Below, in pieces: positions 42,632 to 53,190 of a stretch of 64,000 nucleotides of DNA. This DNA comes from Nocardia tengchongensis (GTDB taxonomy: Bacteria; Actinomycetota; Actinomycetes; Mycobacteriales; Mycobacteriaceae), in assembly GCF_018362975.1 (NCBI RefSeq), contig NZ_CP074371.1, positions 3,720,001-3,784,000 on the forward strand. The letters are read 5' to 3'. The position numbers and the translations under genes were made by a program. The notes beneath the pieces are model-generated. The model made no database searches. It saw only the letters and a program-made list of their open reading frames with translations, and was not told the DNA's origin. Each line of letters begins with the position of its first letter. Within the stretch, counting starts at the first letter, position 1.

Positions 42632-42943
42632 TCAGCGCGTCTGCACCGACGCGCCCAGCGCGCGGCCGCTGTGACCCGGCTCGATGATGTGCGTGACGCC
42701 GCCCTTGCAGCCGGGGAACAGATACACATTGACCCGCTGGTCGGTCGCATTGGCGACGGTCAGCCGATGCGGCATATGGCGGACGGTCACGCACTCTGAC
42801 GGGATGCCGTAACTCCGGCCGTCCACGGTGAGTGCCCCGGCATCGGTCCCCTCGGCACGGGCCGACGGATGAGCGGCGCTCACCGAAACACCGAGGCCCA
42901 GGAGCACGACCACCAGGCCGGGTAGCACCACCGCGTATCGCAT
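42632..42943 (-). CDS. Small secreted hypothetical protein (103 aa)
   Basis: A 103-residue protein with an N-terminal signal peptide (YAVVLPGLVVVLLGLGVSVSA, cleavage near AHP). The mature part contains two cysteines (SECVTV and FPGCKGG) that can form a disulfide, and a beta-rich HRLTVANATDQRVNVYLF stretch. It is probably exported. Convergent with the AsnC-domain gene, six bases away. Function unknown. Confidence 0.6.
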   Translation of the reverse strand: MRYAVVLPGLVVVLLGLGVSVSAAHPSARAEGTDAGALTVDGRSYGIPSECVTVRHMPHRLTVANATDQRVNVYLFPGCKGGVTHIIEPGHSGRALGASVQTR

Positions 42944-43050
42944 GCCGGAACTGTAACGCCGCGGCGGCCACTCGAACGCCCTCGCTCCGCCGAGTTACCG
43001 GAACTCCCAGGACACTCTGAGCCAATCTCTCAGGGGAAGGCAGGAAACCC

Positions 43051-43585
43051 ATGTTCGTCAAAGTGTGCGGACTGACCACCGAGGAACAGATCGACTGGGC
43101 CGTCGAACTCGGCTACACCGCCATCGGCGTGGTCGGCACCACCAAGAGCAAGCGGTACGTCGAACCCGCGCGGGCCCGCGAACTCGCCGCCCACGCGCGC
43201 GGCAAGATCCGGTCCTTCGTGGTCGCCTTCGACCGCAGCGAGGTCGACGAAGTAATCGACGACTTCGACGTCATTCAGCTCTACAACTGGACCGACCTGC
43301 CCAACCTGGCCTACTGCTCGTCCGTGCCGCCCGAGCCCGAACAGACCTGCGAGTACTTCTTCTACGACGCCAGCGCCGGATCCGGCGTCTTCGCCGAATT
43401 CCCCGACTGGCTCGAGAAAGTACCCGGCCAGGTGGTGCTGGCCGGCGGCCTGACCCCGGACAATGTCGCCGAGGTCGTCCGCCACCCACCGGCCCTTCGG
43501 CGTCGACGTCTCCAGCTCCCTCGAAACCGCGCCCGGCATCAAGAGTTTCGATGCCATGCGCCGGTTCATCGAGGCCGCGACCTAG
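43051..43585 (+). CDS. TrpF-like phosphoribosylanthranilate isomerase family protein (frameshifted)
   Basis: A 177-residue TIM-barrel protein. The TrpF pattern is visible: VKVCGLTTEEQIDWAVELGY (catalytic Cys in KVCGLT, residue 7), EYFFYDASAGSG (candidate general acid Asp), LAGGLTPDNV and GVDVSSSLETAPGIKSFD. It is a little shorter than typical TrpF (about 200 aa). One base too many at 43484-43488 breaks the frame (EVVRH|HRPFGVDV). It is convergent with trpD, four bases apart. Most actinobacteria use the bifunctional PriA for this step, so this gene may have another substrate. Confidence 0.75.
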
Positions 43586-43589
43586 ACGG

Positions 43590-44645
43590 CTAGTCCGCGC
43601 CCAGCTCGTTGGAGACGGTGACCCACTTCTCCAGCAGGGCGGTGGCCGCACCGGAATCGACGGTCTCGGCCACCCGCTTCAGCGCCTCGGCCAGCTTGGC
43701 GTGCAGATCGCCGTGCACATCGTCGGCGGTCAGGTCGAAGGCGACCAGCGCCGCCGCCGAATTCAGCAGCACCGCGTCGCGCACCGCACCCGGCTCCCCG
43801 GCGAACATGGCGCGCGCGATCGCCGCGTTCGTCGCCGCGTCGCCACCCTTCAACGCCGACGGATCCACCCGCTCGATACCGAGAGTGGTTGGGTCGATGG
43901 TGGTTTCGTGCAGCTTGCCGCCCGCGACCACCCAGACGTCACTGGTGTCGGCGGTGGTGATCTCGTCGAGGCCGTCATTGCCGCGCACCACCAGCGCCGA
44001 GGCGCCGCGCTCGGCGAACACGCCCGCGATCACCGGCACCAGCTCCGGGAACGCACAGCCGATCAGGCCCGCGCCCGGCTGCGCCGGATTGGTCAGCGGG
44101 CCCAGGATATTGAAGACCGTCGGAATCCCGATCTCCCCGCGCGCCTGCGAGGCGAACCGCAGCGACGGGTGGAACACCGGCGCGAAACAAAAACCGATGC
44201 CGGTCCGCCGCACGCACTCCTCGACCGACTCCGGGCCCAGCGCGATCTTCACGCCCAGCGCCTCCAGCACGTCCGCGCCGCCACTCTTGGAGGAGGCCGC
44301 GCGATTACCGTGCTTGATCACCGGAACCCCGCTGGCCGCCACCACGATCGAGGACATGGTGGAGATGTTCACGCTGCCCGAGCGGTCACCACCGGTGCCG
44401 ACGATGTCCACCGCCGCGCCGTCGTGGCGCACCCGGCGCGCGTGCGCGAGCATGCCGCCCGCCAGACCGTTCAACTCCGTGGGGGTCGGGCCCTTCATCT
44501 TCAGGGCCACGCCGAAGGCGGCGATCTGCGCGGAGGTGGCGTTATCGGAGAAGATCTCGTTCATCGCCCACGCGGCCTCGTCCGAGGACAGGTCGTTGCC
44601 GTCGGTGAGGATGCCGAGAATTTCTCGCCAGCTGCGCGCGCTCAT
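43590..44645 (-). CDS. trpD: Anthranilate phosphoribosyltransferase
   Basis: TrpD transfers phosphoribose from PRPP to anthranilate in tryptophan synthesis. The 351-residue sequence has VDIVGTGGDRSGSVNIST (GTGGD, PRPP binding, about residues 80-97), VIKHGNRAASSKSGGADVLE, FAPVFHPSLRFASQARGEIG and FNILGPLTNPAQP. The acidic metal region is VVRGNDGLDEIT. It is a single gene here, not part of a trp operon, as in mycobacteria. About 110 bases without a gene precede it. Confidence 0.95.
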   Translation of the reverse strand: MSARSWREILGILTDGNDLSSDEAAWAMNEIFSDNATSAQIAAFGVALKMKGPTPTELNGLAGGMLAHARRVRHDGAAVDIVGTGGDRSGSVNISTMSSIVVAASGVPVIKHGNRAASSKSGGADVLEALGVKIALGPESVEECVRRTGIGFCFAPVFHPSLRFASQARGEIGIPTVFNILGPLTNPAQPGAGLIGCAFPELVPVIAGVFAERGASALVVRGNDGLDEITTADTSDVWVVAGGKLHETTIDPTTLGIERVDPSALKGGDAATNAAIARAMFAGEPGAVRDAVLLNSAAALVAFDLTADDVHGDLHAKLAEALKRVAETVDSGAATALLEKWVTVSNELGAD

Positions 44646-44758
44646 TGCCTACTCTTCCCTTGCCGGTCCATGCCGGACACCAGTGTGGTTGCGGCAAGCC
44701 TAGTGTGGAAAGCCCGACTCCCGGGACTCTCACGCGGCTTCGCACCCCGAATCCGCCG

Positions 44759-45166
44759 CTACCGGGGGCGCGCGGCGGGCTGCAGCGCGTCCCAGCCCAG
44801 CACATCGCCGTCGTGCCGCTGGGCCAGGCCCGCCATCCGCGAACGCTCCTGCGAACAGTGCACGGCATCGAGAATCTGCACCCGCTGCAACACCAGCCGC
44901 GCGGGGTCCGCGTCGGACACCGACGCGGTGTCATAGCCGCCCTGCGCGGCAATGACTTGCACCGCATTCACCTGGGCCGCCGGCAGCCGCAAATGGTGCC
45001 TGAGCACCACCGGACGGTCCGCCGTCCAGTCCAGCGCCTTGCCCAGCGCCGCCGAACAGGCCTCCGCGTCATCGAAACTCGACGCCACCACCACCAGATC
45101 CGGGCGCCCCGGATCCAGTTGCGTCGCACCGCCGCGCCCGCGCCACCGCTGCCACCACGACTTCAC
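44759..45166 (-). CDS. Conserved hypothetical protein (135 aa)
   Basis: A small soluble protein with a basic start ([15 protein letters not shown]). The body is an alpha/beta pattern ([40 protein letters not shown]) and ends in a helix and [19 protein letters not shown] lies upstream of the ATG. It lies divergent from ctaE in the respiratory block and is probably a conserved neighbour of it. The sequence vaguely resembles a regulatory RnrB-like module, but I do not recognise the family. Confidence 0.65.
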   Translation of the reverse strand: MKSWWQRWRGRGGATQLDPGRPDLVVVASSFDDAEACSAALGKALDWTADRPVVLRHHLRLPAAQVNAVQVIAAQGGYDTASVSDADPARLVLQRVQILDAVHCSQERSRMAGLAQRHDGDVLGWDALQPAARPR

Positions 45167-45319
45167 GATCGACTCCCTCTCGCCGCCCCGAAAAAGGGCC
45201 TCAGCTTCCTCTTACCTGCGCAATCTAGGCTCTCCGGGGACACGCCGGGAACCCCGCGAGACGCGCGCTCGCCCTGGGCTTTCCGACACGTACGACAAAG
45301 TTTCGTACCCGCCTACGCC

Positions 45320-45334
45320 TGTCGTACTACGACA
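45320..45334. promoter_or_regulatory. Palindrome TGTCGTA-C-TACGACA upstream of ctaE
   Basis: A perfect 7-1-7 palindrome ending 16 bases before the ctaE GTG; a related TACGACA lies at about 45290. CATACT follows at 45339 and could be a -10 element for a nearly leaderless transcript. The palindrome would then overlap the promoter core, as an operator does. Confidence 0.4.
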
Positions 45335-45350
45335 AGTCATACTTACCGGC

Positions 45351-45962
45351 GTGACGACCGCAGTAGGGACCCCAGGATCGGCCATTACCCAGCGTGTGCA
45401 TTCGCTGAACCGGCCCAACATGGTCAGCGTCGGTACCATCATCTGGCTGTCGAGCGAGCTGATGTTCTTCGCCGGCCTGTTCGCCATGTACTTCGTTGCT
45501 CGCGCGCAGGCGCACGGCGTCTGGCCGCCGGAGCCGACCGAGCTGAACCTGAAGCTGGCCGTGCCGGTGACCTTGGTGCTGGTGCTGTCCTCCTTCACCT
45601 GCCAGATGGGCGTTTTCGCCGCGGAGAAGGGCGACGTGTTCGGCCTGCGCCGCTGGTACCTGCTCACCTTCTTCATGGGCGCGTTCTTCGTGGCCGGTCA
45701 GGGGACCGAGTACCACGCGCTCGTGTCCGAGGGCACCTCGATCTCCAGCTCCGTGTACGGCTCGGTGTTCTACATCACCACCGGCTTCCATGGTCTGCAC
45801 GTCATCGGCGGTCTCATCGCGTTCATCTTCCTGCTGGTGCGCACCAAGCTCAGCAAGTTCACCCCGGCGCAGGCCACCGCGGCGATCGTCGTGTCGTACT
45901 ACTGGCACTTCGTCGACATCGTGTGGATCGGCCTCTTCGCGACGATCTACTTCGTCCGCTAA
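45351..45962 (+). CDS. ctaE: Cytochrome c oxidase subunit III
   Basis: A subunit of the aa3 oxidase, which forms a supercomplex with the cytochrome bcc complex in these bacteria. The 203-residue protein has five membrane helices, as expected for the short actinobacterial form. Family segments: [40 protein letters not shown] then [15 protein letters not shown], and [20 protein letters not shown]. The start is GTG 45351. It precedes qcrCAB by 84 bases. Confidence 0.95.
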   Translation: MTTAVGTPGSAITQRVHSLNRPNMVSVGTIIWLSSELMFFAGLFAMYFVARAQAHGVWPPEPTELNLKLAVPVTLVLVLSSFTCQMGVFAAEKGDVFGLRRWYLLTFFMGAFFVAGQGTEYHALVSEGTSISSSVYGSVFYITTGFHGLHVIGGLIAFIFLLVRTKLSKFTPAQATAAIVVSYYWHFVDIVWIGLFATIYFVR

Positions 45963-46006
45963 CACCGGACGCGTCGAAACACACAGCCCCGTTTCGGCAA
46001 CCCCAA

Positions 46007-46018
46007 ACTTGTACAAGT
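46007..46018. promoter_or_regulatory. Palindrome ACTTGTACAAGT upstream of qcrC
   Basis: A perfect 12-bp palindrome 28 bases before the qcrC ATG, in the ctaE-qcrC gap. It could be an operator or part of an internal promoter. AAAGGG before the ATG is the ribosome binding site. Confidence 0.3.
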
Positions 46019-46046
46019 CGGTTCCGTCTACTCCAAAGGGACACAG

Positions 46047-46909
46047 ATGAGTTCATCTCCCCCGTCAGCGCCAGATCCCGAGGGGATCGGCCAGGCCACC
46101 AAGACCCGCAAGCAGCGCCGCGTTCGCCGGAAGCTGGCCGGCGGGCTGGTCCTCCTGATGGGCCTCGTCGGAGCCGGCTTCGCGGCATCGGCCCTGACCC
46201 CGCAGGCTCAGGTGGCGACCGCGCACGAAGATCAGTCCGCGCTGATCCGCGAGGGCAAGCAGATCTACGACACCTCCTGCGTCACCTGCCACGGTGTCAA
46301 CCTGCAGGGTGTCCAGGATCGCGGCCCCAGCCTGATCGGCGTCGGTGAGGCCGCGGTCTACTTCCAGGTCTCCTCCGGCCGCATGCCCGCGGCCCGCAAC
46401 GAGGCGCAGATCGTGCGCAAGCCCGCGAAGTTCGACGCGCACCAGACCGACGCGATCAGCGCCTACGTCCAGGCCAACGGTGGCGGCCCCACCGTCGTGC
46501 GCGACGCCAACGGCGAGATCGCCCAGGAATCCCTCATCGAGGACCGCGACCTCGGCCGCGCGGCGGCGAACTGTTCCGCCTGAACTGCGCCTCCTGCCAC
46601 AACTTCACCGGCAAGGGCGGCGCACTGTCCTCCGGCAAGTTCGCGCCCCCGCTGGAAGAAGCCAGCGAGCAGCAGATCTACCTGGCCATGCTGACCGGCC
46701 CGCAGAACATGCCCAAGTTCTCCGACCGGCAGCTGACGCCGGACGAGAAGAAGGACATCGTCGCCTACATCAAGGACCGCATGGAGACCAAGTCCGAGGG
46801 CGGCTACGGCCTCGGTGGCTTCGGTCCCGCGACCGAGGGTCTGGCGATCTGGGTCGTCGGCATCGTGGCCCTGGTCGGATCCGCGATGTGGATCGGTTCC
46901 CGGTCATGA
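46047..46909 (+). CDS. qcrC: Cytochrome bc1 (bcc) complex diheme cytochrome c subunit (frameshifted)
   Basis: The diheme cytochrome c of the bcc complex, which passes electrons from the Rieske protein to the oxidase. It has an N-terminal membrane anchor ([19 protein letters not shown]), two heme motifs (CVTCHG, and CASCHN after the frame break) and a C-terminal helix ([19 protein letters not shown]). The frame shifts by -1 at about 46555-46567 ([16 protein letters not shown]). Since the protein is required for respiration here, an error in the consensus is more likely than gene loss. The stop overlaps qcrA (ATGA). Confidence 0.92.
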
Positions 46910-48053
46910 GTGAACAGGAGCGAAACAGCATGGGGGACAACCCCACCGAACCCACCGAAGAGCAGCTCGACGCCATGTCGCGGGACGAGCTGGTCAAGCT
47001 CGGCACCGAACTCGACGGCGTCGACGTCGCCTACCGCGCCCCCCGCTGGCCGGTCGAGGGCACCCGGGCCGAGAAGCGCGCCGAGCGTCGCGTCGCCCTG
47101 TGGTTCGGCATCTCCGCGCTCGCGGGTGCCGCTCTGATCGGTGTCTTCCTGTTCTGGCCCTGGGAGTACAAGGGCCGCAACCAGGACGGCAACGGGATGT
47201 ACACCCTGACCACCCCGCTGTACGGCCTCACCCTCGGCATCGCCGTGCTGGCCGTCGGCGTGGCGATCGTGCTGATCCGCAAGCACTTCATCCCCGCCGA
47301 GATCTCCATCCAGGACCGCCACGACGGCGCGTCCTCGGAGGTCAACCGGCGCACCCTGGTCGCGCAGCTGCAGGACGCCGCCGAAACCTCCACCCTGGGC
47401 CGCCGCAAGCTCATCACCCGCACCGCGGGTCTGGGCGCGGGCCTGGTCGGTGTCGGCGCGCTGTTCCTCTTCGTCGGCGGAATGATCAAGAACCCGTGGG
47501 CCAAGCGCGACAAGTCGCCGCTGTGGGTCTCGGGCTGGACCCCGGACTACCCGGGCGAGACCGTCTTCCTGCGTCGCGACACCGGCCGCCCCGAGGACAT
47601 CGTCCTGGTCAAGCCGGAGGACCTCGACGGCGGCGCCATGGAAACCGTCTTCCCCTGGAAGGAATCCTGGCGCGGCGACGAGCACGCGACCCTGCAGTCG
47701 CTGCGCGGAATCCGCAACGCGGTCATGCTGATCCGTCTGCGTCCGCACGATGCCGAGCACGCCATCAAGCGCAAGGGCCAGGAGAGCTTCAACTACGGCG
47801 ACTACTTCGCCTACTCGAAGATCTGCACCCACCTCGGCTGCCCCACCTCACTGTTCGAGCAGCAGACCAACCGGATCCTGTGCCCCTGCCACCAGTCGCA
47901 GTTCTCCGCGACCGAATGGGGTAAGCCGGTCTTCGGTCCCGCCGCCGCGCGTTGCCGCAGCTGCCGATCACCGTCAATGCCGATGGCTACCTGGTCGCCG
48001 CCGGCGACTTCATCGAGCCGCTCGGCCCGGCCTTCTGGGAGCGTCGTTCATGA
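46906..48053 (+). CDS. qcrA: Cytochrome bc1 complex Rieske iron-sulfur subunit (frameshifted near 3' end)
   Basis: The Rieske subunit (about 382 aa). Three membrane segments (about residues 65-85, 105-125 and 175-195) precede the Rieske domain with the [2Fe-2S] ligands in CTHLGC and CPCHQSQF. The last ~35 residues are in a different frame: one base seems missing at 47941-47952 ([16 protein letters not shown]), after which the chain runs to a stop at 48053, overlapping the qcrB ATG. The overlap pattern supports the corrected frame. Confidence 0.92.
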
Positions 48054-49673
48054 GCCCTAGCAAAGCGGCCGTCCAGGCCAACGAAATGGACGAGCGCTAC
48101 CACCTGGCTGCGTTCGCCAAGCGATCGATCAACAAGGTCTTCCCGACCCACTGGTCGTTCCTGCTCGGTGAGATCGCGCTGTACGCGTTCATCATCCTGC
48201 TGCTGTCGGGCATCTACCTGACGCTGTACTTCGACCCGTCCATGAGCGAGACCGTCTACCAGGGCGCCTACCAGCCCCTGCGCGGTGTCACCATGTCGCG
48301 GGCCTACGAGACCGCGCTGAACATCTCCTTCGAGGTGCGCGGCGGTCTGTTCGTGCGACAGGTGCACCACTGGGCGGCGCTGCTGTTCGCGTCGTCGATC
48401 ATCATCCACCTGTTCCGCATCTTCTTCACCGGCGCTTTCCGCAAGCCGCGTGAGGCCAACTGGGTGATCGGCTCGCTGCTGCTCATCCTGGCCATGTTCG
48501 AGGGCTTCTTCGGCTACTCGATCCCCGACGACCTGCTGTCGGGCACCGGTCTGCGCGCCGCCTTCGGTGGTATCACCATGGGCATGCCGGTGATCGGCAC
48601 CTGGATGCACTGGCTGATCTTCGCCGGCGACTTCCCGGGCACCATCATCATTCCGCGCCTCTACATCGCGCACGTGCTGCTGCTGCCGGGCATCATCCTG
48701 GCGCTCATCGCCGCGCACGTCGCGCTGGTCTGGTACCAGAAGCACACCCAGTTCCCCGGACCGGGCCGCACCGAGAAGAACGTCGTCGGCGCCCGCATCA
48801 TCCCGGTGTTCGCCGCCGACCAGGGCGCGTTCTTCGCGCTCACCCTCGGCATCGTCGCGATCATGGGTGGCGTCTTCCAGATCAACCCGATCTGGAACCT
48901 GGGCCCCTACAACCCGTCTCAGGTCTCCGCGGGTTCGCAGCCGGACTTCTACATGATGTGGACCGACGGCATGGCGCGTCTCATGCCGCCGTGGGAGCTG
49001 TACCTGGGCCGCTACACGGTCCCGGCGCCGTTCTGGGTCGCCCTGATCATGGGCCTGGTGTTCACCGTGCTGATCGCCTACCCGTGGATCGAGAAGCGCC
49101 TCACCGGCGACACCGCCCGCCACAACCTGCTGCAGCGTCCGCGCGACGTGCCGGTCCGCACCGCCATCGGTGCCATGGCCATCGCGTTCTACATGGTGCT
49201 GACGCTGGCGTGTGTCAACGACATCATCTCGCTGAAGTTCGACATCTCGCTGAACGCCACCACCTGGTTCTTCCGCATCGCGCTGCTGCTGGCTCCGCCG
49301 ATGGCCTACTTCGCCGCCTACCGGTTCTGCATCGGTCTGCAGCGCAGTGACCGCGCGGTGCTCGAGCACGGCATCGAAAACCGGTGTCATCAAGCGGCTT
49401 CCGCACGGTGAGTACATCGAGGTCCACCAGCCCCTCGGCCCGGTCGATTCGCACGGCCACCCGATCCCGCTGGAGTACCAGGGCGCCCCGGTGCCCAAGA
49501 AGATGGCCAAGCTCGGATCCGCGGGCAAGCCCGGCACCGGCTCCTTCCTGCGCGCCGACCCCGCGTCGGAGCAGGCGGAGAATGTCGCCATCGCCCACGA
49601 AGAAGAGCACAAGATGCTCGGAGTGCTGGAAGCGGCCCAGAACGCCGCCCACGGCAAGCAGTCCGATCACTGA
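48050..49673 (+). CDS. qcrB: Cytochrome bc1 complex cytochrome b subunit (frameshifted)
   Basis: The cytochrome b subunit (about 540 aa) with quinol sites and two b hemes. Features: heme His residues in [19 protein letters not shown] and later histidines ([17 protein letters not shown]), [14 protein letters not shown], and [11 protein letters not shown] at the PEWY-loop position. A long hydrophilic C-terminal tail is typical for actinobacteria. The frame breaks at the AAAA run 49377-49380 by one extra A ([18 protein letters not shown]). Followed by a 17-bp hairpin. QcrB is the target of the drug Q203 in mycobacteria. Confidence 0.94.
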
Positions 49674-49686
49674 TCGAACGTCATCA

Positions 49687-49724
49687 GGGAAGGCCCCGAG
49701 TCGAAACCGACTCGGGGCCTTCCC
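49687..49724. terminator. Strong hairpin terminator
   Basis: A perfect 17-bp stem, GGGAAGGCCCCGAGTCG (49687-49703) with its complement at 49708-49724, loop AAAC. It ends the ctaE-qcrCAB unit and also serves the convergent MerR gene. Confidence 0.9.
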
Positions 49725-49738
49725 CTTTGCGTAGCGAC

Positions 49739-50581
49739 TCAGGCGACCGGGAAGACCACCGAGATCACGGCCTCCGATTCGGGCACCTCGTTGGGATCGT
49801 TGCGATAGACGGTGAAATGGTGGGTGGCGAGCTCGTCGCGAGTACGGGAGAGCCGCAGGCCGTGGTCGTTGACGAAGGCCGCGATCCGATCGTGCGCCTG
49901 CGGAATCACTTCCGCGAACGGTCCGGTCACCGTGGCGCACACCGCGCGACGCGCCGGAAAGCGCAGCGCGACGAGCGGAGTCTGCACCTCGACGTCCGCG
50001 GCGGTCTCCACGAAGACCGATTCATCGACGTCGGATTCGCGGAATTCGGCGTCGTGATCGATGCAGCCGCCCGATCCGGTCACCGCGATCCGCTGCCGCT
50101 CGAGCTCGGGCATGAAACGCGCCCACAGTTCCCCCTCCGCGGCATAGACGGGTATCACCCCGCGCAGCGTCACCAACGTCTGCGCCGGGATGTCGATCAG
50201 TTGAACCTCGATGTCGGACAAGGTGTTCTCCAAGTCGTTCCGGTCGAGCATGCGCTCGATGAGGACCAGCCGCTGCCGGGCCGACGCGGCCTCGTCCACG
50301 AGCAGCCGGCGCTGCGAACGCAGCGCATCGGCATACGTGTCCGAGCCGAACACGGCGAGCAGGGCTCCGATGGCGGATACGCCGAACCCGACATCACGCA
50401 GCTCACGAATCCGTGCGGCATCGGCCAGCTGCTCCGGCGCGTACCGGCGATACCCGGTGGCATCGTCGACCCACGCGGGAACCAGCACGCCGCCGGCGTC
50501 GTAGTGCCGCAACATCCGCACACTGATCCTGCTCAACGAGGAAAAGCTGCCGATGGACATCAGCTTCGAGGGATCGGTCAC
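49739..50581 (-). CDS. MerR-family regulator with GyrI-like effector domain
   Basis: A 280-residue regulator. The MerR winged helix is at the N-terminus (SIGSFSSLSRISVRMLRHYD, then ATGYRRYAPEQLADAARI), followed by a coiled-coil linker helix (VDEAASARQRLVLIERMLDR) and a C-terminal GyrI/SOUL-like effector-binding domain (TLVTLRGVIPVYAAEGELW .. VVFPVA). This layout matches BmrR/BltR-type multidrug sensors. The start is GTG 50581 or the ATG at 50560. Target not visible nearby. Confidence 0.88.
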   Translation of the reverse strand: MTDPSKLMSIGSFSSLSRISVRMLRHYDAGGVLVPAWVDDATGYRRYAPEQLADAARIRELRDVGFGVSAIGALLAVFGSDTYADALRSQRRLLVDEAASARQRLVLIERMLDRNDLENTLSDIEVQLIDIPAQTLVTLRGVIPVYAAEGELWARFMPELERQRIAVTGSGGCIDHDAEFRESDVDESVFVETAADVEVQTPLVALRFPARRAVCATVTGPFAEVIPQAHDRIAAFVNDHGLRLSRTRDELATHHFTVYRNDPNEVPESEAVISVVFPVA

Positions 50582-50691
50582 GTCGGCGAGTCTGCCGCCT
50601 CACACGATGTCAGAGTCAACCCCGGCCGGATCGGGCTCGGCGCAGACCAGGTTCCTGGCCCGGGTACCGCCGGGCTGCAATGATGGTCGAC

Positions 50692-51291
50692 ATGAGCGCT
50701 CCCGACGAGCAAGACGCCCTGCGCGTGACGGCCGAGGAGTTCGACGACGGAGTGACCTCCGAACTCGGTGATATCGAGATCGTCGACGGGCGCGTTGTTC
50801 AGGTGATGGCCCAGAGCCCGCTGCACAGCCGGGTGGTGCGGCGTCTGGCGGGATTGCTCGAGGCAGCGCGGCGGCCGGACGGTCCGTGCATGGTGGTGGA
50901 TTCCGATGTCGCCGCGCGCTTCGCCGACAGCGAGTCGGCCTCCGCTGATCGTCGCTTGAACGTCCGGTATCCCGACATCTGGATTCGAGACTGCGAGCCC
51001 TACAACGTCAATACGGTCCGCGACCACATCCTGCTCATCGTGGAAGTGACCTCCGAATCGACGATCGATGCCGACATCACCGACAAGCGGATCCAGTACG
51101 CCGGAGCCGGCGTCCCCCGCTACCTGATCGTCCGGCTGGACCAGAAGGAAGAGCGGATCGAGGAGATCGAGGAATACCGCCTCGACTGGTCCGGCCGCCG
51201 CTACCGCGCCCACGACGTCCACCGCCGCGTACTCCTGCTCGACGATCCCGTCGAGGCAACCATCCCGTTCGACGTGCTCGAGCAGGCATAG
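50692..51291 (+). CDS. Uma2-family (DUF820) putative restriction-endonuclease-fold protein
   Basis: A 199-residue PD-(D/E)xK-fold protein of the Uma2 family. The pattern is TAEEFDDGVTSELGDIEIVD, RLNVRYPDIWIRDC (catalytic Asp), LLIVEVTSESTIDADITDKR (E-x-x-S..D..K) and YAGAGVPRYLIVRLD. These proteins are common in cyanobacteria and actinomycetes; their nuclease activity is predicted, role unknown. The start may be ATG 50680 or 50692, neither with a binding site. Confidence 0.85.
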   Translation: MSAPDEQDALRVTAEEFDDGVTSELGDIEIVDGRVVQVMAQSPLHSRVVRRLAGLLEAARRPDGPCMVVDSDVAARFADSESASADRRLNVRYPDIWIRDCEPYNVNTVRDHILLIVEVTSESTIDADITDKRIQYAGAGVPRYLIVRLDQKEERIEEIEEYRLDWSGRRYRAHDVHRRVLLLDDPVEATIPFDVLEQA

Positions 51292-51320
51292 CGAATCGCC
51301 CTGCGCCTGGCGGGGTTTCA

Positions 51321-53057
51321 CTACACCGAGGGCTGATCCGGGGTGACGATCCGGGCGGCGGATTCGGCGCGGGCGACCCAGTCGAGCCAGGGGCCCGCGC
51401 CGCGGCGAGGTTCGGCGTAGCCGTCGGTGGTGCGGACGATGCGGGTGCCGGGTTGTTCGAGCCAGCGGACCAGGAGGGCCGCTTCCTCCGGAAGGGCACC
51501 GCGCAGTGGGGGATAGGTGGGCTCGTCGGCGGAGCTCGGGAGGGGGTGGGGGAGGACGGTTTCGGCGGCGGCGACCAGGCGGTCGACGACGGCCATGGGG
51601 GAGATGCCGCGGACGGCGGTGCCGGCGGCGGCCAGGCGGGCGTGGCGGATGATCGCGAAGTGCCAGCCGCCCGCGCCGTCGGGGTGGGCGGCAATCAGTT
51701 CGGGGATGGCGGCCAGGGCGGTCAGGCGTTGGGTGCGGCGCAGGGCGCGGATCACCGCGACCGAGCGGTCACGCAGGCGGGCGGCGGCTTCGAAATGTTC
51801 TGCGGTGGACAGGGTTTCGAGTTTGTCGGCGATGGTGCGGAGGAGGGTGTCGTCGGCGCCGGTGAAGAGTGCGCGGATCGCCTCGGGGGCTCGTTCGTAT
51901 TCCTCTATATATAGGGGGCTGTTTTCGGCGCCCGCGGGGCAACCGCCGACCACGGCCGGCGGGCAATCGTGGCGGCCGGTGCGCGGGATGCGGGTGGTGC
52001 AGGTGCGCAGGCCCGCCTGCTCGGCGAGGGTGGCCGCGATCTCCTGGGCGTCGGTGCGGGAGGTGAACGGGCCCAGCGCATCCCGGGTGGGGGTGCGGGA
52101 GACGGCGAAGCGGGGGAACGGCTCGTCGGTCAGGGTCAGCCACCAGGCGCGCTGCGGGAACTTCGACCGGCGGTTGTAGGGCGGGGTGTGCGCGATCAGC
52201 AGGCGCAGCTCGCGCACGCCCGCCTCCAGACCGTGCGCGCACTCGACATGATCGACGCGGGTGGCCAGCTGCACCATCTCGCGCATGCGCGGGCGGGTGT
52301 CGGAACCGGTGAAGTAGTTGCGGACGCGGCGGCGCAGATTCACCGCCGTCCCTATATAGAGGACCTCGTCCGACGGACCGCGGAACAGGTACACGCCCGG
52401 CGTCGCCGGAAGGTCCGCGGCCAGCACCCGTTTCGCGCGCTGCCGGCGGGTCACCTCGGGCAGGTAGTCGAGCAGCTCGGTGAGACTGTGCACGCCCTGA
52501 TTGCCGACCCGGGCGATCAGCGCGTGCAGCACGTCCACGGTCGCCTTGGCGTCATCGAGGGCGCGGTGGGTGGGGCGGGTCTCCGCGCCGAGCAGCTGCG
52601 CGAGGTACCAGAGCTTGGCCGAGGGCGCTTCGTCCTTCGGGAGCACCCGGCGGGCCAGTTGCACGGTGCATACGGTTTGAAAAGCGGGCCACGGCAGTTC
52701 GCACTTGGCCGCGGCCGCTTTCAGGAACCCGGTGTCGAACCGGGCGTTGTGGGCGACCAGCACCGCGCCGCGCGCGAACTCGAGGAAGCCGGGCAGCACC
52801 TCCTCGATCCGGGGCGCGTCGATCACCATGGCCGTCGTGATCCCGGTGATCTGCACGATCTGCGGGGGAATCACGCAGCCGGGATTCACCAGGGTCGCGA
52901 ACTCGCCGAGCACCTCGCCGCCGCGCACCTTGACCGCCCCGATCTCGGTGATCGAGTCGCCCCCGGGGCTGGTTCCGGTGGTCTCAAGGTCCACGACCAC
53001 GAACGTTGTGTCGTAGAGCGGGGTTTCGAGCTCATCGAAGGCCAGCTGTCCGGACAC
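51321..53057 (-). CDS. DEDD exonuclease fused to GIY-YIG (UvrC-like) domain
   Basis: A DNA-processing protein of 578 residues. Residues about 20-185 form a DnaQ-like 3'-5' exonuclease: [21 protein letters not shown] (DxE), [12 protein letters not shown] and [21 protein letters not shown] nuclease follows at about 215-300 ([30 protein letters not shown]), then a Cys-containing linker and a UVR-like helix ([16 protein letters not shown]). The same fusion is known as Rv2191 in M. tuberculosis (from memory). Probable role: excision repair or cross-link processing. Start GTG 53057, possibly TTG 53066. Confidence 0.88.
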   Translation of the reverse strand: MSGQLAFDELETPLYDTTFVVVDLETTGTSPGGDSITEIGAVKVRGGEVLGEFATLVNPGCVIPPQIVQITGITTAMVIDAPRIEEVLPGFLEFARGAVLVAHNARFDTGFLKAAAAKCELPWPAFQTVCTVQLARRVLPKDEAPSAKLWYLAQLLGAETRPTHRALDDAKATVDVLHALIARVGNQGVHSLTELLDYLPEVTRRQRAKRVLAADLPATPGVYLFRGPSDEVLYIGTAVNLRRRVRNYFTGSDTRPRMREMVQLATRVDHVECAHGLEAGVRELRLLIAHTPPYNRRSKFPQRAWWLTLTDEPFPRFAVSRTPTRDALGPFTSRTDAQEIAATLAEQAGLRTCTTRIPRTGRHDCPPAVVGGCPAGAENSPLYIEEYERAPEAIRALFTGADDTLLRTIADKLETLSTAEHFEAAARLRDRSVAVIRALRRTQRLTALAAIPELIAAHPDGAGGWHFAIIRHARLAAAGTAVRGISPMAVVDRLVAAAETVLPHPLPSSADEPTYPPLRGALPEEAALLVRWLEQPGTRIVRTTDGYAEPRRGAGPWLDWVARAESAARIVTPDQPSV

Positions 53058-53190
53058 GATCGGCAAGCCTAGGCGCGGGGTCCGACAACCTGAGCCAGTC
53101 GCGACCACTCGAGACGAACAGGGGAAATACCTGAATTCGCGGTGGAGATTCTCGAGATGAAATCCTCGAATTGCGCAAATATGCGGCATT

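Noticed and set aside
46047..49673. qcrC, qcrA and qcrB as true pseudogenes
   Set aside because: Three one-base shifts in one conserved respiratory operon with intact motifs on both sides and preserved ATGA overlaps fit sequence error better than decay.
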